Shown piece after piece: positions 37,906-51,254 of a stretch of DNA of 64,000 nucleotides. Within the stretch, counting starts at the first letter, position 1; each line of letters opens with the position of its first letter. The notes under the pieces are model-generated. The model made no database searches. It worked only from the letters and a program-made list of their open reading frames with translations, and had not been told where the DNA came from. The position numbers and the translations under genes are program-made. This DNA comes from Anthopleura xanthogrammica (taxonomy: Eukaryota; Cnidaria; Anthozoa; Actiniaria; Actiniidae). Location of the stretch: contig OZ025221.1 of NCBI GenBank assembly GCA_964019055.1, positions 811,001-875,000 of the forward strand. The letters are read 5' to 3'.

Positions 37906-40900
37906 GCAGCTTCAATTGATAGCAGTTGAATTTCAACTGAAAGAACTAACGACCTTAAATATAGGAATGTAACCTTTATTTAACTTTTTTTCACAGGTTT
38001 GATAAAATGTGCATGTAAAGAATATTCATTTTTACTAAAAAACTTTTGAAGTTTTGAGCTCATAAAATATGGATTTATAAGATGTGTTAAGGCACAAAAT
38101 ATATGTATTTTTAGCTCAATTAACACTCAATAAAATTATCAATAAAATAAAAAATACTAAAAAACTCCATTTAAGAACCAAAAACTACATATAACTTGAC
38201 AAACAAAGAAAAATATCAAAATATAAAGGGGTAGAAATTGCTTTAAGACATCATTGAATAATTTAAGGTTTTCTTCTACAAAATATGATTTCACCAAAAT
38301 GAAAGTTTAGGTTGAAGATTGGATAGAATAAAAAGTTCTTAAATGTGAGGAAAAAATAATATTCTTTTTTATTGTCGAATGCAATAATGGATTGCTGTAA
38401 TATGACTTTCAAATGACAAGTGGCTAAATTGTAGGCAGTCATTGTCGTCCTAACTACACTACATTGATACAACCCTTTCACATCTCCCAGGAGAACAGAT
38501 GGAAAACAAATAAAATTTTCTAAGTTTTGTAAAATTATTATGACCAACTTTACTTTACCTAAGTTTTACAAAAGTGAACACTATTTTTTTATACTTAGAG
38601 CTACTGCACCAAGAGCGGGAGAAAAGGAAGAAAAATACGGACAAAAGGTAATAAAATTACTTTTACAAATGCAGATTTTATTTTCTTTGAGCCATATGTT
38701 AATTAGCCGAAAATGGAGAAAAAATAAACGCCTATTTTTGGGTAAATTTTCATTTTAATAATCTCCAGTTTGTTCCAAAAGATTAAGAATAAAAGTCTGT
38801 AGTTCAATTAATATGAAAATATTTTGAAATATATATTTTTGGGGTCAAATTTTAAGCTCTGGTAAAAAACGATATCATTGCCTCTCGTCCAATCACAGAC
38901 AGACAACAGTGAAAAAGTTGTGTGGTAAAATATACATATGTAATGATTCTAAACTTGGTTGAAAATTAAAATCCCTGGAATTCGTCAGTTATTTTTCTGT
39001 TCTGCGTAAAATATCGATAAATATTTCATTAAGTTGCGCTTGGAATTTGTAAAAGGTTAAATTACATTTGCGCTAGACGTATCTTGAAAACCAGCCAAGC
39101 GTTCACAACGCCACGAAAGGGAAACTTTCTACGCATGGTATTACAGATGTTCGAAAAATTGGTAACAATTATTAAATACTGTCGGCACCTAAAAAAAATA
39201 ACCACGTCAAAAAACAATGGCAATATGCTTAGAAATCATCCTAGATAAGTTTGGCAATTTTTCCTAGGATTTTAAAGTTATCTACCGCGAAATTGGAGCT
39301 TATCGTAAAAACAATAGTTCACCATCGAGCTTCAACTACGTCTAATGAATATTTATAAAATCGTATCTATTATTTCAAGGCAAAACTCGAAGCTCGGGTT
39401 TTTAACGAGTTAAAGAAATACAAGACCGCAACGTCCCATGTAATCAAATGTCTATCGAATCTATGATATAAATATCTATGAATTTGCTTGAGAAACAACA
39501 GGGAAAGATTGCAAAATTTGTGAGCTGTTCTTTGTAAAGTGTCACACGTTGAACTTAGTTAATTTATTCACATCGTTGTTCACTGGAGCGGTAACTTCCA
39601 AAACACGCGTTGGCTCTGCGTTGGAAATGTTCCTAAAGCTAGTAAACGAGGTCCCAAAATCCCCTAAAATACCTCAGAAACAAAACTCTACTCTAGACTT
39701 AAGACATAATATCTTAAATTCAAGACCGCTTGGTTATAAGACTTAGAGCTTTCGCCGTGTTTACGAACATAAGACGGAACGGCTGAAGAGAGCGAGGTTC
39801 GTATCTGCAAATATAATTTGCTCTAAAATTACTTAGATGGTAATAAACAACGTGTGGTTTAATTCGGCTTGAATTTCAGGCTTTGGCAACATTGTTTTAG
39901 AGTTTAGTGCCTCGATGTTGGTGGATCTGATTGTCTGGTTTTACGGATTCTTTTCATATGTAATACAACGTTCATTTTCGATATTTTATGGTTTGACCTG
40001 TGGCATCAGCAAACACGAGCGTGGATGAATTTTAATTACCACTACAATTTCTAACAGTTTAAAGTTACAAAATGTCTCTGGCGTTGATGGAAAGCCAATT
40101 CGCTGCTCGCTAGAATCTGTAACATTCTTGAATTGAAATATATCGAGAAATACCGAGGCCGTAATTTTGAATTATTCCTCGTAAATATGAAGGAATTCAG
40201 TCTCTTGCATCACGAACCCAACTTGACTGACTACAAAAAACGGCGATAGAACTATCAAGTTAAAGCTAAGCGCAAGAGTGTTTTAAGGCTTGAGAATATA
40301 GCGAGGTTTGTCTATTTTAGCTTGGGGAAAGAGCCATGTTGAATAGAACGATTGCGAATGAGTGTCTAGTCTCGCATAGGTTTTGAGTCACGTTGTCTAC
40401 ACACCTTCTCATATAACACACGACCAGCCATCTTTGCAATTCTCTAAATTCATAGACGATTAGGCCTGAACGTGTACCAAATTATCACCAAAACACCCCG
40501 AATTGGTTTTCCCAAAACCTTATTGAGTTGTCTAGCTATACATTACCTTAACTGGATGCTTTCTTCGGCTGGTACAATACGTATCAGCGAGTCAAGGACT
40601 CAAATCGTGGAACGTCTTATTTTGCTTCGCTGTGGGTGCCAATCTATATGCGCATGCTCCAGCAATAATCGACGATATTGTGGGAAGTCGTTCAAAGGCG
40701 TCGCGTCTCGTGTCTCATTTGCATCACAAACACATCAGATTTACATGATTGCATTCCCGTCTCGAGAGCTCATTTGTCCAGCCATACCACTTGTAAATAC
40801 TGTCAATAATCGTTGCAAAGCTCTTCCAGGGTAGGTCATTCGGGGTTCATCCTATGCATCGTTGAATGTAGTTTACAGATCGGTTGTTTAACACGTCAAT

Positions 40901-43833
40901 CTTATTTGAAAACTCGATTGCTTAAGCCCGTTAAATATCCTATTTCATCGGAATACGATTTTCAAATGAGTTGTCAAACTCACCCCATAAAAATAAAATA
41001 CTGTAAGGCCATAGAATATAACCACTCCGTGACCCTGAAGACCATTTCGCCCATACGTGATAGATATAACAAATATCTCGGATCGGGTCGCAATTCACCA
41101 AACGCGCTCACCGACGCGCCGATCTAAGTGAAAGTAAAACGCGACAGTTAAAGCTTAAGTTTTTCATTTCCTAAAAATGCCTATATAATTCACGCGGAGT
41201 GACTTCTTATTGGTTTGAAAATTTATGGGTGCTACTACGACTATTTTTAAACCCTTATTTTGAAGCAAAAAAAAATACAAGTTCGTAAGTCTCAGATATT
41301 GATCGATGTGAACACGGAGTCAGATAAAACGCCAACTTCCTGTTTGACCAAGACCGAAAGCAAATAATAACTTTCGCTTTTTGAAACTAAGATAATGTTT
41401 ACTTTGGTTAAAAGACTCAAGTAAAAATTTGTACCGTGAAAGTGCTATGTATTTTGATTTTCGTGTTGATATGACATTTTAACCAGCCTAGGCAGGCAAT
41501 TCTGTTGCCATAATCTTGGGATATCAGTCGAATAGTGAGGTAAAAAACTTTAACTTGGTTTATAAATGTTATAAAAGTCGTGAGGCGTCATTTCATAGAA
41601 GACTTTTGATGCTAAATAGCCCAGCCAGAAAATAATTAAATATTAACTACTCTGTCTTTCGTCGGTTTTAGTTAGCCGAACACCGGTTTTGTTATTGTTG
41701 AGGAACAATGTCGAACACGGGTGGAAAAGCGTTCTAACTTTTGGTTCTAATCACGAGATAAAAAAGCATAACGCTTATACCGAGGAACGAAAATGAGTAT
41801 TAATTCCTTTAAACGGTCATTGAACCAAAGATAGCTAAATAATTCGATTTATGCTGAGCGGTTATAGTGGATGAATCGCTGGAGTATTCATCTGAAACTG
41901 TTCTTCAAAGGTCACCCGCTAGCCAATCATGGCTTAGTATCGCCCTCAAAACTCATTCTAAAGGTCTGCGCTTGTTTTCTAATAGAAAATCGTTGACAAT
42001 TCAGGCGCCTTTGGCTACCTAGATCGTTAAACCCAAAAACAGGTCTCCTAAATTCTGATAAAAAGAGAGAGACTGTCGCATGTTGTAATTATTAGCTTAA
42101 AATACAGTTTCAAACTCTAAGTCTGTAATATGAAATATCGGCGCTGTTTGTTTATCATTCAGATAACAAAAGGTTGAAACAAAGACATAACAGTGTAGTG
42201 CTAAAACCTGTTCTTAAACGTCTGCTTTTTTATCCTCAAGATCTTACAACCCAATGATTTAGACCTCGAAATTTGACTTCAGTGATAACTACTTTTGAAT
42301 TTTTCATTTAAAAAAATGTTACTATTCTTTGTAGTTCAAAGTTCGGCATGCACTGCCAGTTCGATGCCATTTGAAATACGATCTATTGAACAAGTAACGC
42401 AATGCTCAACGACTGAAAAATCCGACCAAACTTATCGTCTTTTACTGCAAAGAAAAAAGTACGTGTATTTTCATGTTCAATTTTTACTAAAGCACGGGTA
42501 GGATTCAAAAAACCTTCTGGCGCCGTCAAAGAGAATAGTTTTCTCACATTAACACACAGAATACATATAAATTGAAAATGGAAAGGTTTTGCAGTCTTTA
42601 TGGTTGCTTGGTTACGTTACACGTTTTTTCTTGCAATTGGCACTTAGTGAGATGAAATATAAGTCAAAAATGAAGCTTTTGTGTGATGATTTAAAGGAAT
42701 ATTATTAAACTCTATGCCGACTTTTGTCGCTCGTAAAACGAGGCGCCGGCGATATTTGTATTTATTTTTCCTTCTCAGTCTTCTGCCTTTTGACTCTTCT
42801 TATTTTTACTTAAACTTTTAGTTTATTACTATAAGTTAATATTATTTAAAAAAAATTTGGGGTTAACTTTAATAAAATCTGTGTATCATACAATGTTGTA
42901 AAAATATATCGCATCATAAAATGAATATCGAAATATACATATTATTTATAGAATTAAGAAAAAAAAGGGAAAAATTATATAGAAAAAAAAACACTATCAT
43001 AATTATAATTATATTGACATTATTGATTTATTATTATTTATTTTTTATATATATTTTATCGAATATTTTTCTAATTGTTTACTAACTGTAGTTTTGATGA
43101 ATTATTATATGTGTATATATATATATATTTTTTTCCATTTTCCAGAGCCCTACTGAAAATCATTTTAAATGACGTAGGCTTTCTGAATAAAGATTTTTTT
43201 TTTTAATTCAAAAAAAATAAAAAAAATAAAAAATCTTAAAAAATAAATAAATAAAATAATAATAATATAAAATACGTGTAGAAAAATTTTGAAACTAGCT
43301 AAAAATTATTATTATGATTATTATTATTACAGTATTGCCATTTATTTTCCCATTTTAGACCACGTCTTGGTCTTTTTCGTCTGCTGTTCTTCTAAATATT
43401 CACCGATAAAAATTTAAAGAAAACGATGAAAATTAATGTTTTACTTTTAAAACAATGGAAATATTTTTAAAAGTTTTTTGTTAACCGTAATCTGGTAACT
43501 GAAAAACATTAATCCTTAGCAAGAGAAAATCCCATGAAAATTATTTTAAAATCTATTTTTAGCTCCGCGCGAAGCTATTTTTAGCTGCACGCGCACCCTT
43601 GACTGAATCAGAAATCAGGAAACGGAGATGTGCTCTCTTGATAAGTACTTCATACTCTCTTACCGTAAGCCGTAAAAAAGCCAAAAATCTAGCCGTAAAA
43701 GCTAAAGCGAAAAAGAAAGAAAAACTGTATAAGCTTAAGTAGGTATAAGTTTCAGGTCACCCATCCAGGTACTGAACCTCCTCACCGGACTTGACTTACT
43801 CTTTTGTTGAAACAGTGAAAACAATGTATCCTT

Positions 43834-44158
43834 AGGGAGCATTCATTTTTTAGGAGGGGGGGGGGGGGGCCGGAGGAATTAGGGGGGGGGGTCATTAAAA
43901 AATTACTAGATAAAAAGGGGGGGTCAACGTTTTTTTAATGTTGAACCAGGGGGGTCATGAATAAGAATACAGTCTTTTTTTTTTTTTTTTAGTCTTTTTC
44001 TGGAGGGGGGGGGGGCTAGAAAATTTTTACATTTGGAAGTGGGGGGGGTTATCAAAATATTCAATTCCTTACCATGGGGGCTAGCATTTTTTTTCTGTTT
44101 GATTCCTCTAATTCCTCCGGCCCCCCCCCCCCCCCTCCTAAAAAATGAATGCTCCCTT
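43834..44158. mobile_element. fold-back element with long G/C runs
   Basis: gggagcattcattttttagg followed by G runs and gccggaggaattag, matched in reverse by ctaattcctccggc, C runs, and cctaaaaaatgaatgctccc. G runs reach 10-12 bases. Confidence 0.75.
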
Positions 44159-45330
44159 ATAGAATAAATTTTGACTAGATTATTTTTCAACTTCAAATCA
44201 ATGCTGGTACCTAAGGCGTGGCAGGTGGTGCAAAGGATTAGCTGTAGATATTGCCTGGGCCTGGCTAGTCTCTCTCCTGATTCTTTTGCTAGAACACTAT
44301 CCTTTGTAATCCGAGGGCACATCAAGGGCAGAAGGACTTCATTACATGTAATTGCTCGGGTCAGTTCCAAAGTCCATACGACAGAGTGGCACAGAGAAGG
44401 GGTTAAGCATGACCCTTGAATCAATTTTATTTTTGGACTGTGATTCGGTGAAATTTATACAAGAAGTTCGTGATTCGTGAGCTTCATCCCCCACCCCGTG
44501 ATTACAGTCACAAGTTCATAGTTTTTCTGTATATTCCTATTCTCTGCTCTCACATTCCCCACAATGCATTGCGGTTGGGAGGGTAAAAACGATCAAAAAC
44601 TGCCATTGATTCTTCTTCAATTGAATTTACACTTAGCCTGCTTTTTTATAATTCCTGTTTATATGGTACTGCTGCTACAGTCTACCCAAAAGGGCGTTCT
44701 CCAGTCTCCGTGCGAAAAATCATTAGCATTCTCGAACTTGTCAAAAAGGCATTTGGTGACCTTCAAACTTATCCGGTGGTCTATTTCCTGGAAGATTTCC
44801 AGGTCGATCGAGCTGCGTTGGAACACATTCCATCAGTTGAGCTCGATGATGTCATGACATGGGTGGTCGTGTGGTAGATCTTGACGAACAGTGATTTGGC
44901 GATATTCCATATCGATAGTATATGCGTGTGGTAGTGATGAGTTTTATTGCTTACATGTTGGCGAACTGAGGGCGTATTACACGGAGACCAATCTGAACTA
45001 ATCTGAAACCACACGCTGCTACACTACTAAATTCAGCATCTTTCTACCGGTAGCGTGCAACCGTCTGATCACAGGAATGCCATTGAACACTTTAACAGGG
45101 CCCGCGGAGAGGGAGAGGCAAAGGGGGGGGGGGGGGGGGTCTATAGCTCCCCACTTTTTCCCTTTTTCCATGCTAGTCTCTTATATTTTCCAATCCGAGC
45201 CCCCACTTTTTCGGGTGCTCCGCGGTCCTTGTATAATATGCATAACCGAGAGACCCTGGTCTCTTGGCATAACTGACTAGGAGATGAGGGCTGAAATTTG
45301 AAAATTTTGTGAATAATAGTGAAATTGGTG
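44159..45330. other. intergenic sequence without recognised features
   Basis: Mixed composition, a 17-base G run at 45123. No gene or repeat family recognised. Confidence 0.4.
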
Positions 45331-45334
45331 AAAT

Positions 45335-45760
45335 TACAGTTCCTCCCGATCCTTCTAGGTCTCTCAATTGACTTAATGAGGGTTTTTCCGGGTTATTCAG
45401 TTTTCCTCCCTCCGCAAAACCTAACCAGCTAAATTCCAATAGCTAAATTCCAATTCGATCTGTGAGGTAGGCTACGCCCTGGCTTAAATCAGCCCTGAGG
45501 TTATAGGGTTCGATCTGTGAGTTATAGCCCTGGGTACCAGAGGTTCCTTGTCTTTGCGAGGAACGGAGCGACTCGTTGCTAGGCGGTTTTGCGACTCCTA
45601 CAAAAAAAATGACCCCCTCTGGAATGATCCAGATTATAATCAGTGAGTTAGCCGTGCCCTAACCTTGATCAGCCAAGAAGCTTTTTCAGGGTTCGATCTG
45701 TGAGTTAGCCGTGCCTTGGCTTAGATCAGCCCAGAGGCTTTTTCAGGGTTCCATCAAATT
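45335..45760 (+). mobile_element. SINE family 2 with tandem tail
   Basis: gagggtttttccgggttatt, cagttttcctccctccgca, then tail units with gtgagttagccgtgccctaa and gatcagccaagaagctttt; interrupted at about 45535-45630 by unrelated sequence. Confidence 0.6.
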
Positions 45761-45902
45761 TGAAGTAAAAAATGTTAATAATAAATTTAAAAATATATTA
45801 AAATTAAATAATTAAAATCCTCAAGGAATCTGGTGCTAAGACGGCAGGTATGGATCGAGTGTTAGTATTCCCTGGTCACTAGTTTAGGAATAACGTGTTC
45901 TG

Positions 45903-45907
45903 ATTGG
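45903..45907 (-). promoter_or_regulatory. CCAAT box (reverse) upstream of UBE2S
   Basis: gattggctga about 140 bases before the UBE2S start codon gives CCAAT on the minus strand. Such boxes are common in cell-cycle gene promoters. Motif seen; role inferred. Confidence 0.4.
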
Positions 45908-46045
45908 CTGAGGCGCAGGTCAGCCATTTTTACAAACGAGAAACGGTTGATCAAGAAGGAAATTGCTTGTTTAGCTCAAATTTTAACCTATTTTCTCTGG
46001 TTTTACAACCTTCGATCGCTCTCTAACTACGAGAAATACTCAATA

Positions 46046-49000
46046 ATGGCAGCAGTAAGTATTAATGTAATCGATTTTCACATCTTTTGCTCGAAAAATG
46101 AGGGATCTTTTGATAAAAAATCCCTTTCTTTTTCAGACCAGTTCGAATGTCGAAAACTTGTCACCCCAAATTATTAAACAAGTTGCTCGAGAACTACAAG
46201 GTTTAGCGAGTAATCCTCCAGAAGGAATCAAAATTTTTACCAACGATGAAGATATTACAGATATTCAAGCGACGATAGAAGGGCCAAGTAAGTATATTAT
46301 CGTTCATAATGTACAAGTATGACTTATTAGAATATCAGTTTGTTTTTCAATCTGTATGCGATGCGGGCTCAAGTATTAAGTCAAGTTTTTAAGCTCATAG
46401 GCTAGAAAAAAGCTTTTTGAACTCTCTGCTTGAAAATAATACATCAAAGGTATAAGAAATCGGGTTTCAGAGAGCAAGACTTACTGGAATTTTGCTTTGT
46501 TTTCTTTCTATATTCTCTATATTTTCATACATTTGTCCCAGCATTGGCAATTAGTGATCGAACTGCAAGCTTATAAAAGTATTAAAGCTAGCTTACAGTA
46601 AACAGCCTCTTTCAGAACTGAATACTGCATAGATGTGTTTCTTAAGCAAACACTGGCACAAAAAGAGCACCTCTGTCTCTGTACTCGTATACGTTTGATG
46701 GATTTTTTTTAATGACAAACAAGTGCAAATACAGCATCCAAGAAATGCATACTATAGATTTAGAACTGCATTTAGCTCGCACACACAATGTAATTTCAAA
46801 CGTAATATCGGCGAGCTGATATCGGCTATGACAAGGAACTCAATTGTAATCCCTGAAGAAGGGCACTTATGCCAAAAAGCTCGGAAATATATTCATTACG
46901 GCTGAAGAAGGGAGGTGCTGGGGGGCTAGCTATTGCTTCCCCCAATTTTTTCTAATATTGACTAAAGGGTCACGTTTGGCTCTCTGATTTCATTCATGGA
47001 ATTGGCATCACATGTGAGTAGAGTTTGTTAGGTCTCACTCTCTTGATTCAAGAGATTTCTCTGGTTTTCTACCAGATCAGCCCAGAGGTTATGATTCAGG
47101 GCACAGTCCAGCAGCTGCATTGACTATTAGACTTCCCAGTCTGGTAATATATTTTCCATTCCAAGCCCTCAACATTTTAGGGTGACCTGTGGTTCTTATA
47201 TCTTCAGTATTGTGGTATATGCCAGAAGATATATACTGTAAGCATAAGCAATAGACAAGGGCTTCTCGCATATCTTTCAGGTTATGTTTGTCACCTTATC
47301 CCGAGTGGTGTATTATACTCAGTGCAGAAGAAGTGCATGCAATCGTTAACCAATCAGAGCACATATAGTGATATGACGATATAATAATTATAAACTTAAA
47401 GTACTGAAGAAATAGAAGAATGTGTATGCATACTGTATAGTTATGCACAGCTAAACTGCTCAGTTAGAAAATGTGATGATTGGCAGAACAATTATTGCTT
47501 AAAAGAAGCAAACATTTGTGCTCCAGCAGGGCTCAAAATAACGGCCAGTCAATGGTCAATGTCTGGCCAAATTTGGTACCTGACTGGTCAAATAAGGTTT
47601 TAAACTGACATGTTGACTAGTCATATTTAAAAAATAATAAAATAGCATATCATACGCAGGGCATCTTGACTGGCGTATGACTGGCTGTTGTTTTGAGCCC
47701 TGTCCAGGGATTTACCGGATGCGCAATCCTGCATCCTATATGCAAATAAATTGAAGTTGGACTCAAAAATATAATAGAGTGCATCCAATAGGACACAGAA
47801 AATATGTTTCGGCTTGTGTTTTTCTGCCTAAAATATAAGAATATGAGTCCAGTGGACCCCAAATCAACTAACCCAGGAAAATCCCTGGTACTGTCATATA
47901 GCAAATGCTTCAGCCAATCAGAAAACGAGATTATAACAGTTATTTTATAAATAATATCTAGATAGTACTCATTCAGACTAGGATAAATTTTTATTATCAT
48001 AGCGAAATGTTATTATTAATGTTATATTACAGTGAGGACACTCGAACTGTGAACACTTTGAGGTTTTTTCATACAAGTTTTTTTCCTCCTTTATCCCTTG
48101 TGTGAATTGATTGGAAATATGATTTATTTTGAACAATAAGATTATTTGAGTTCAGTGCTTCATTTTCAGAAGGTTTGAAGCAGTAGAAAGTTCATAAAAT
48201 AAAAAATATAAACATGTCAAGTGTTCATGGTTCGAGTGCCCTCACTGTAAATGTAGATTAATATTGAATCAAATATTGATCGTGTTAATTTACAGTGTAT
48301 TGCAATAATTTGTGTTTGCTTTTTACTGATATTTTCCCCTTGTTTTCAGCTGGAACACCTTACGAAGGTGGTTTATTTAAAATTAAAGTTGTCCTTGGAA
48401 AGGACTTCCCTGCTTCACCTCCAAAAGGTTGGCATTAATATTACGATGAAGTTCATGTTTTGTTTACAAAAACACACACTTACTGACTGTACAATGAACT
48501 TGTATTCTTTGTACTGTATTGGTCTCCACCTCATGCAGTATTGAAAATTTCTCATTCATTGTATAGTTAGCGCATGCATGTATTTGTAAACAAAACACTC
48601 ACATGTCTCTAACCCCTAATTATATCATCATTGAGTCAGTTTGTTTTGTTCACTGGTGGTCGTTATCCTTCATATTCACCCAACGGCGACTTACCAGGTT
48701 GATATCTAGTTATCCACCCCGTGCTTAAGAAACTTCCCCAATGATGATATAAGGCAGTTATATACCTTATCCACCTCGGTAACGGTATATAACCTTTACA
48801 TATCAAACTCTTTAATATTACCTGAGCAGTCTGTAAGCCATCAAGTTTAGAGCACCCACAGGGCTTGAAGTAACAGTTAGTCAATGGACAATGTCATGCT
48901 AGAATTTAACTTGTCCTGCAACTTGTCCTGCTTATCTTGACCTGCAACGTTGAGTCAAAAATGGGGTATGACCAAACTACTGTAAAACTAATTTGGCCCG

Positions 49001-50748
49001 TCATGATAAATGTTCGTCAACTTCAAGCCCTGCACCCAGTAGCATGCATATGGGAGATTAACACCACTAAAGCATTGTCCTTGCACCAATGCAAGAATAT
49101 CAATTAAAGCCATGCATTTGTTCTTTTACAGGATTTTTTCTAACTACAATTTTTCATCCCAATGTGTCAAAAAATGGCGAAATTTGTGTGAATACTCTTA
49201 AAAAGGACTGGAAACCAGATTTAGGAATTCAGCATATATTACTGGTGAGTTGAGTAGAATAAGTACTGTTTAAGAAAAAACATGAGTGTTTCATTGGGTT
49301 TTAAAGGACGAGGCATAACCAAATGGTTTTAGACCTAATAAGGCATGATGTGCAAGTTATTATAATTATTGAACAGTTTCAAAAGCTCAGGAAGTTGGAG
49401 ACAGCATAGAGGAGCTAGTCAACAAGATTTCATGGGTTGTTGAGGCTCTAAAACCTGGTTCACACTAAAGACCCGTTCACACATGCGATTTTTGCAGCGA
49501 TTTCTGTGGCGATTTTTGAAAATATAATAAATTTTAATTCATGCTTCTAAAGAGACATTTGTCCAGGTAATCTTGGTGTCCTGAATAAAACTTTACAAGT
49601 TAATCCTTTACCATTATTAACAATGACCAAAATCGCACCAAAAATTGCACCAAAAATCGCCTGTGTGAACGGGCCTTAATGGTTATTGTAATCAACATAT
49701 GCAGACTCAGTAGCATACTACTCATTAACAGTGCTTGTCTTTTTTCACACTTATGTAATATATGCAGAGCTGAGTCTGCGTATGTTTCTTACAATTGCGA
49801 TAATGATTTTAGTATGAACCAGTTTTAAGTCTTCATAAACTTGGATGCACCTTTATAAACTCTGATAAAGATCTAATCCTCATTAGTATTCTTTATATAA
49901 AGAATACTAATAAAGAAGACTTTATCAGGTATCAAGGTCCATGCATGTGAACTGTATAGTTGCTCCAGTTGGACCAAAGCCTTATGAATTATTCATGAGT
50001 TTATGAAGGGGAAAGGCTTTGCTTTTTGGGTGGTAACTGCTCTGCAAAGTATTATGGGTATAATGTTAGAGGATGCATGTATGTAAATGTGGAGGGGCTT
50101 ATAACCAGGGTGCTTATAAATGAACTGAAGGAAGGTTCTGGTAGCAGATGGGTGGACTTATAATCTAGGGTGGGGAGGGGCGGGGGCTTATAACTGGGAT
50201 TCTAGAGAATGGAGAGGCTTATAACCGGAAGGAAATTTTGTCTGTTAGAAGATGGGTTGACTTATGATCGGGGGGGGGGGGGGGGGGGGCTGGCTTATAA
50301 CTGGGATTCTACAGGTGTATCTGATTCCATTTCTCCTACAGTGTATATTCCATATATTTATTTAGGAGCTTAAACTTTGGGAGGCTCATGTGACCGCTCA
50401 GTGCGACTTTCCAGAGAACTTCCAGGAGAGTGGTAAAGGTTTTGTTAAATTTAAATTTAAAGTGCATTGATTCTAATGCTTTTTTTGTTTGTTTTAAAGA
50501 CGGTTAAGTGTCTACTTATCCATCCGAACCCTGAGTCAGCTTTAAACGAAGAAGCAGGAAAACTTCTCCTTGAACGATATGATGATTATTCAAAAAGAGC
50601 AAGGATGATGACCGATATTCATGCAAAAATTTCCTCATCAAGCAACGCTGACCCATCACAAGCATCAATACCAGGAAAAAAGAGGGCAATGGATAAAGTA
50701 TGTGATAAGAAAAAGAAAGATAAGAAACGAGCCATTAAAAGATTATAA
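46046..50748 (+). CDS. UBE2S: ubiquitin-conjugating enzyme E2 S
   Basis: Exons 46046..46054, 46137..46287, 48350..48427, 49132..49244, 50500..50748; phases 0,1,1,0; 199 residues (human 222). The UBC fold covers ~10-155: [11 protein letters not shown] at the N-terminus, TIEGP, HPN at 88-90 and the catalytic Cys98 in GEICVN, then [16 protein letters not shown] as in UBE2S. It elongates Lys11-linked ubiquitin chains on substrates primed by the APC/C in mitosis. The C-terminus [13 protein letters not shown] keeps the basic stretch and final Arg-Leu by which UBE2S docks to the APC/C; the linker between is shorter than in human. The first coding exon has only three codons (MAA), then gtaagt. Start chosen because the next upstream in-frame context has stops and SSNVENL follows directly as in orthologues. 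Confidence 0.96.
46980..47110 (+). mobile_element. SINE family 2 fragment
   Basis: cacatgtgagtagagtttgt, taggtctcactctcttgatt, then catcagcccagaggtt-like tail text. No clear head. Confidence 0.5.
47530..47703. mobile_element. fold-back element
   Basis: cagggctcaaaataacggcc..agtca is matched in reverse by tgactggctgttgttttgagccctg. Probably a MITE. Confidence 0.65.
48030..48247. mobile_element. MITE family C, copy 3
   Basis: CAGTGAGGACACTCGAACTG ... GAGTGCCCTCACTG, flanked by TTA/TAA, same orientation as the 7036 copy; inside UBE2S intron 2, about 100 bases before exon 3. Confidence 0.8.
48428..49131 (+). other. UBE2S intron 3
   Basis: 0.7 kb, no recognised repeat apart from a 'caatggacaatgtc...' stretch near 48880 resembling the fold-back at 47530. 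Confidence 0.5.
49468..49677. mobile_element. fold-back element in UBE2S intron 4
   Basis: gacccgttcacacatgcgat.. is matched in reverse by ..atcgcctgtgtgaacgggcc, with internal atttttg-rich arms. Confidence 0.65.
50268..50289. repeat. poly(G) run of ~19 bases
   Basis: Long G run in UBE2S intron 4, amid repeated ggcttataac phrases (50095-50300). Confidence 0.8.
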
Positions 50749-50793
50749 CCTAGAAAATATAAATGAAACTCCCTATTACACTTCTTAGCGAAT

Positions 50794-50799
50794 AATAAA
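50794..50799 (+). promoter_or_regulatory. poly(A) signal AATAAA of UBE2S
   Basis: AATAAA 46 bases after the stop codon, followed by a T-rich and TGTGTT-containing stretch. Confidence 0.7.
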
Positions 50800-50925
50800 T
50801 CTTTCCTGTATTATGTGTTAATATAGTATATAGTTTTTTCTCTTGTCAAAATTAATATTCCTGGCATTCCTTATTCAGTAAATACACTGCTGTTGTCCTT
50901 AACCACAGACTCATTTGCACAAGCT

Positions 50926-51254
50926 TTAAAGGGGCACTTGGATGAAAATCAATGAAAATTGGAAATGACTTGAAACTTGGTTAAACTTATCTATATGGCC
51001 CCAATAGTAGCCAAGCAACATAATATTTTTCTTCACAGTCAAAATTTGGGGATAAAAATTATATATTTTTTCTTTTATTTTCTTCTATTGTTCTTTTAGT
51101 TCTTAAACCAAAATTTCTCAACTGCGAGTGGCTCCCAGGCTAAAACTTTTGCCAATCTGGTTTTCATAAGCATGATTGAGTCATATTATTCTTAAATACT
51201 TGAACTATTCGGACTTTCAAAATATGGGGCATTTTCATCCAAGTGCCCCTTTAA
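50926..51254. mobile_element. MITE with TTAA-like edges
   Basis: TTAAAGGGGCACTTGGATGA at the left and CATCCAAGTGCCCCTTTAA at the right. The TTAA edges are those of piggyBac-type elements; a TA target is also possible. Confidence 0.7.

Larger units (their letters stand above)
37233..46045. other. head-to-head intergenic region, Sfmbt to UBE2S
   Basis: 8.8 kb between two divergent genes. Left part: (TA)n at 37274, SINE tail units (37345-37590) and SINE family 1 (37724). About 38.9-42.8 kb is nearly free of simple repeats and fold-backs. Right part: AT-rich tracts (42.9-43.3 kb), a G-rich fold-back (43834) and a SINE (45335). The noncoding first exon of Sfmbt must lie here or beyond. No protein gene recognised. 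Confidence 0.55.
46288..48349 (+). other. UBE2S intron 2
   Basis: 2.06 kb; contains a SINE family 2 fragment (46980-47110), a fold-back (47530-47703) and a family C MITE (48030). Confidence 0.6.

Noticed and set aside
40472..41127. Two overlapping plus-strand frames (120 and 104 codons)
   Set aside because: Different frames, no recognisable family, no splice connection; kept only as part of the unexplained repeat-poor stretch.
43924..44424. 166-codon minus-strand frame
   Set aside because: Runs through a fold-back with homopolymer G/C runs; no family resemblance.
50366..50432. Possible extra UBE2S exon (acceptor tttag, open frame ELKLWEAHV..., donor gtaaag)
   Set aside because: 67 bases would shift the frame into the last exon, and the conserved UBE2S sequence is continuous without it (LGIQHILL directly to TVKCLLIHP).
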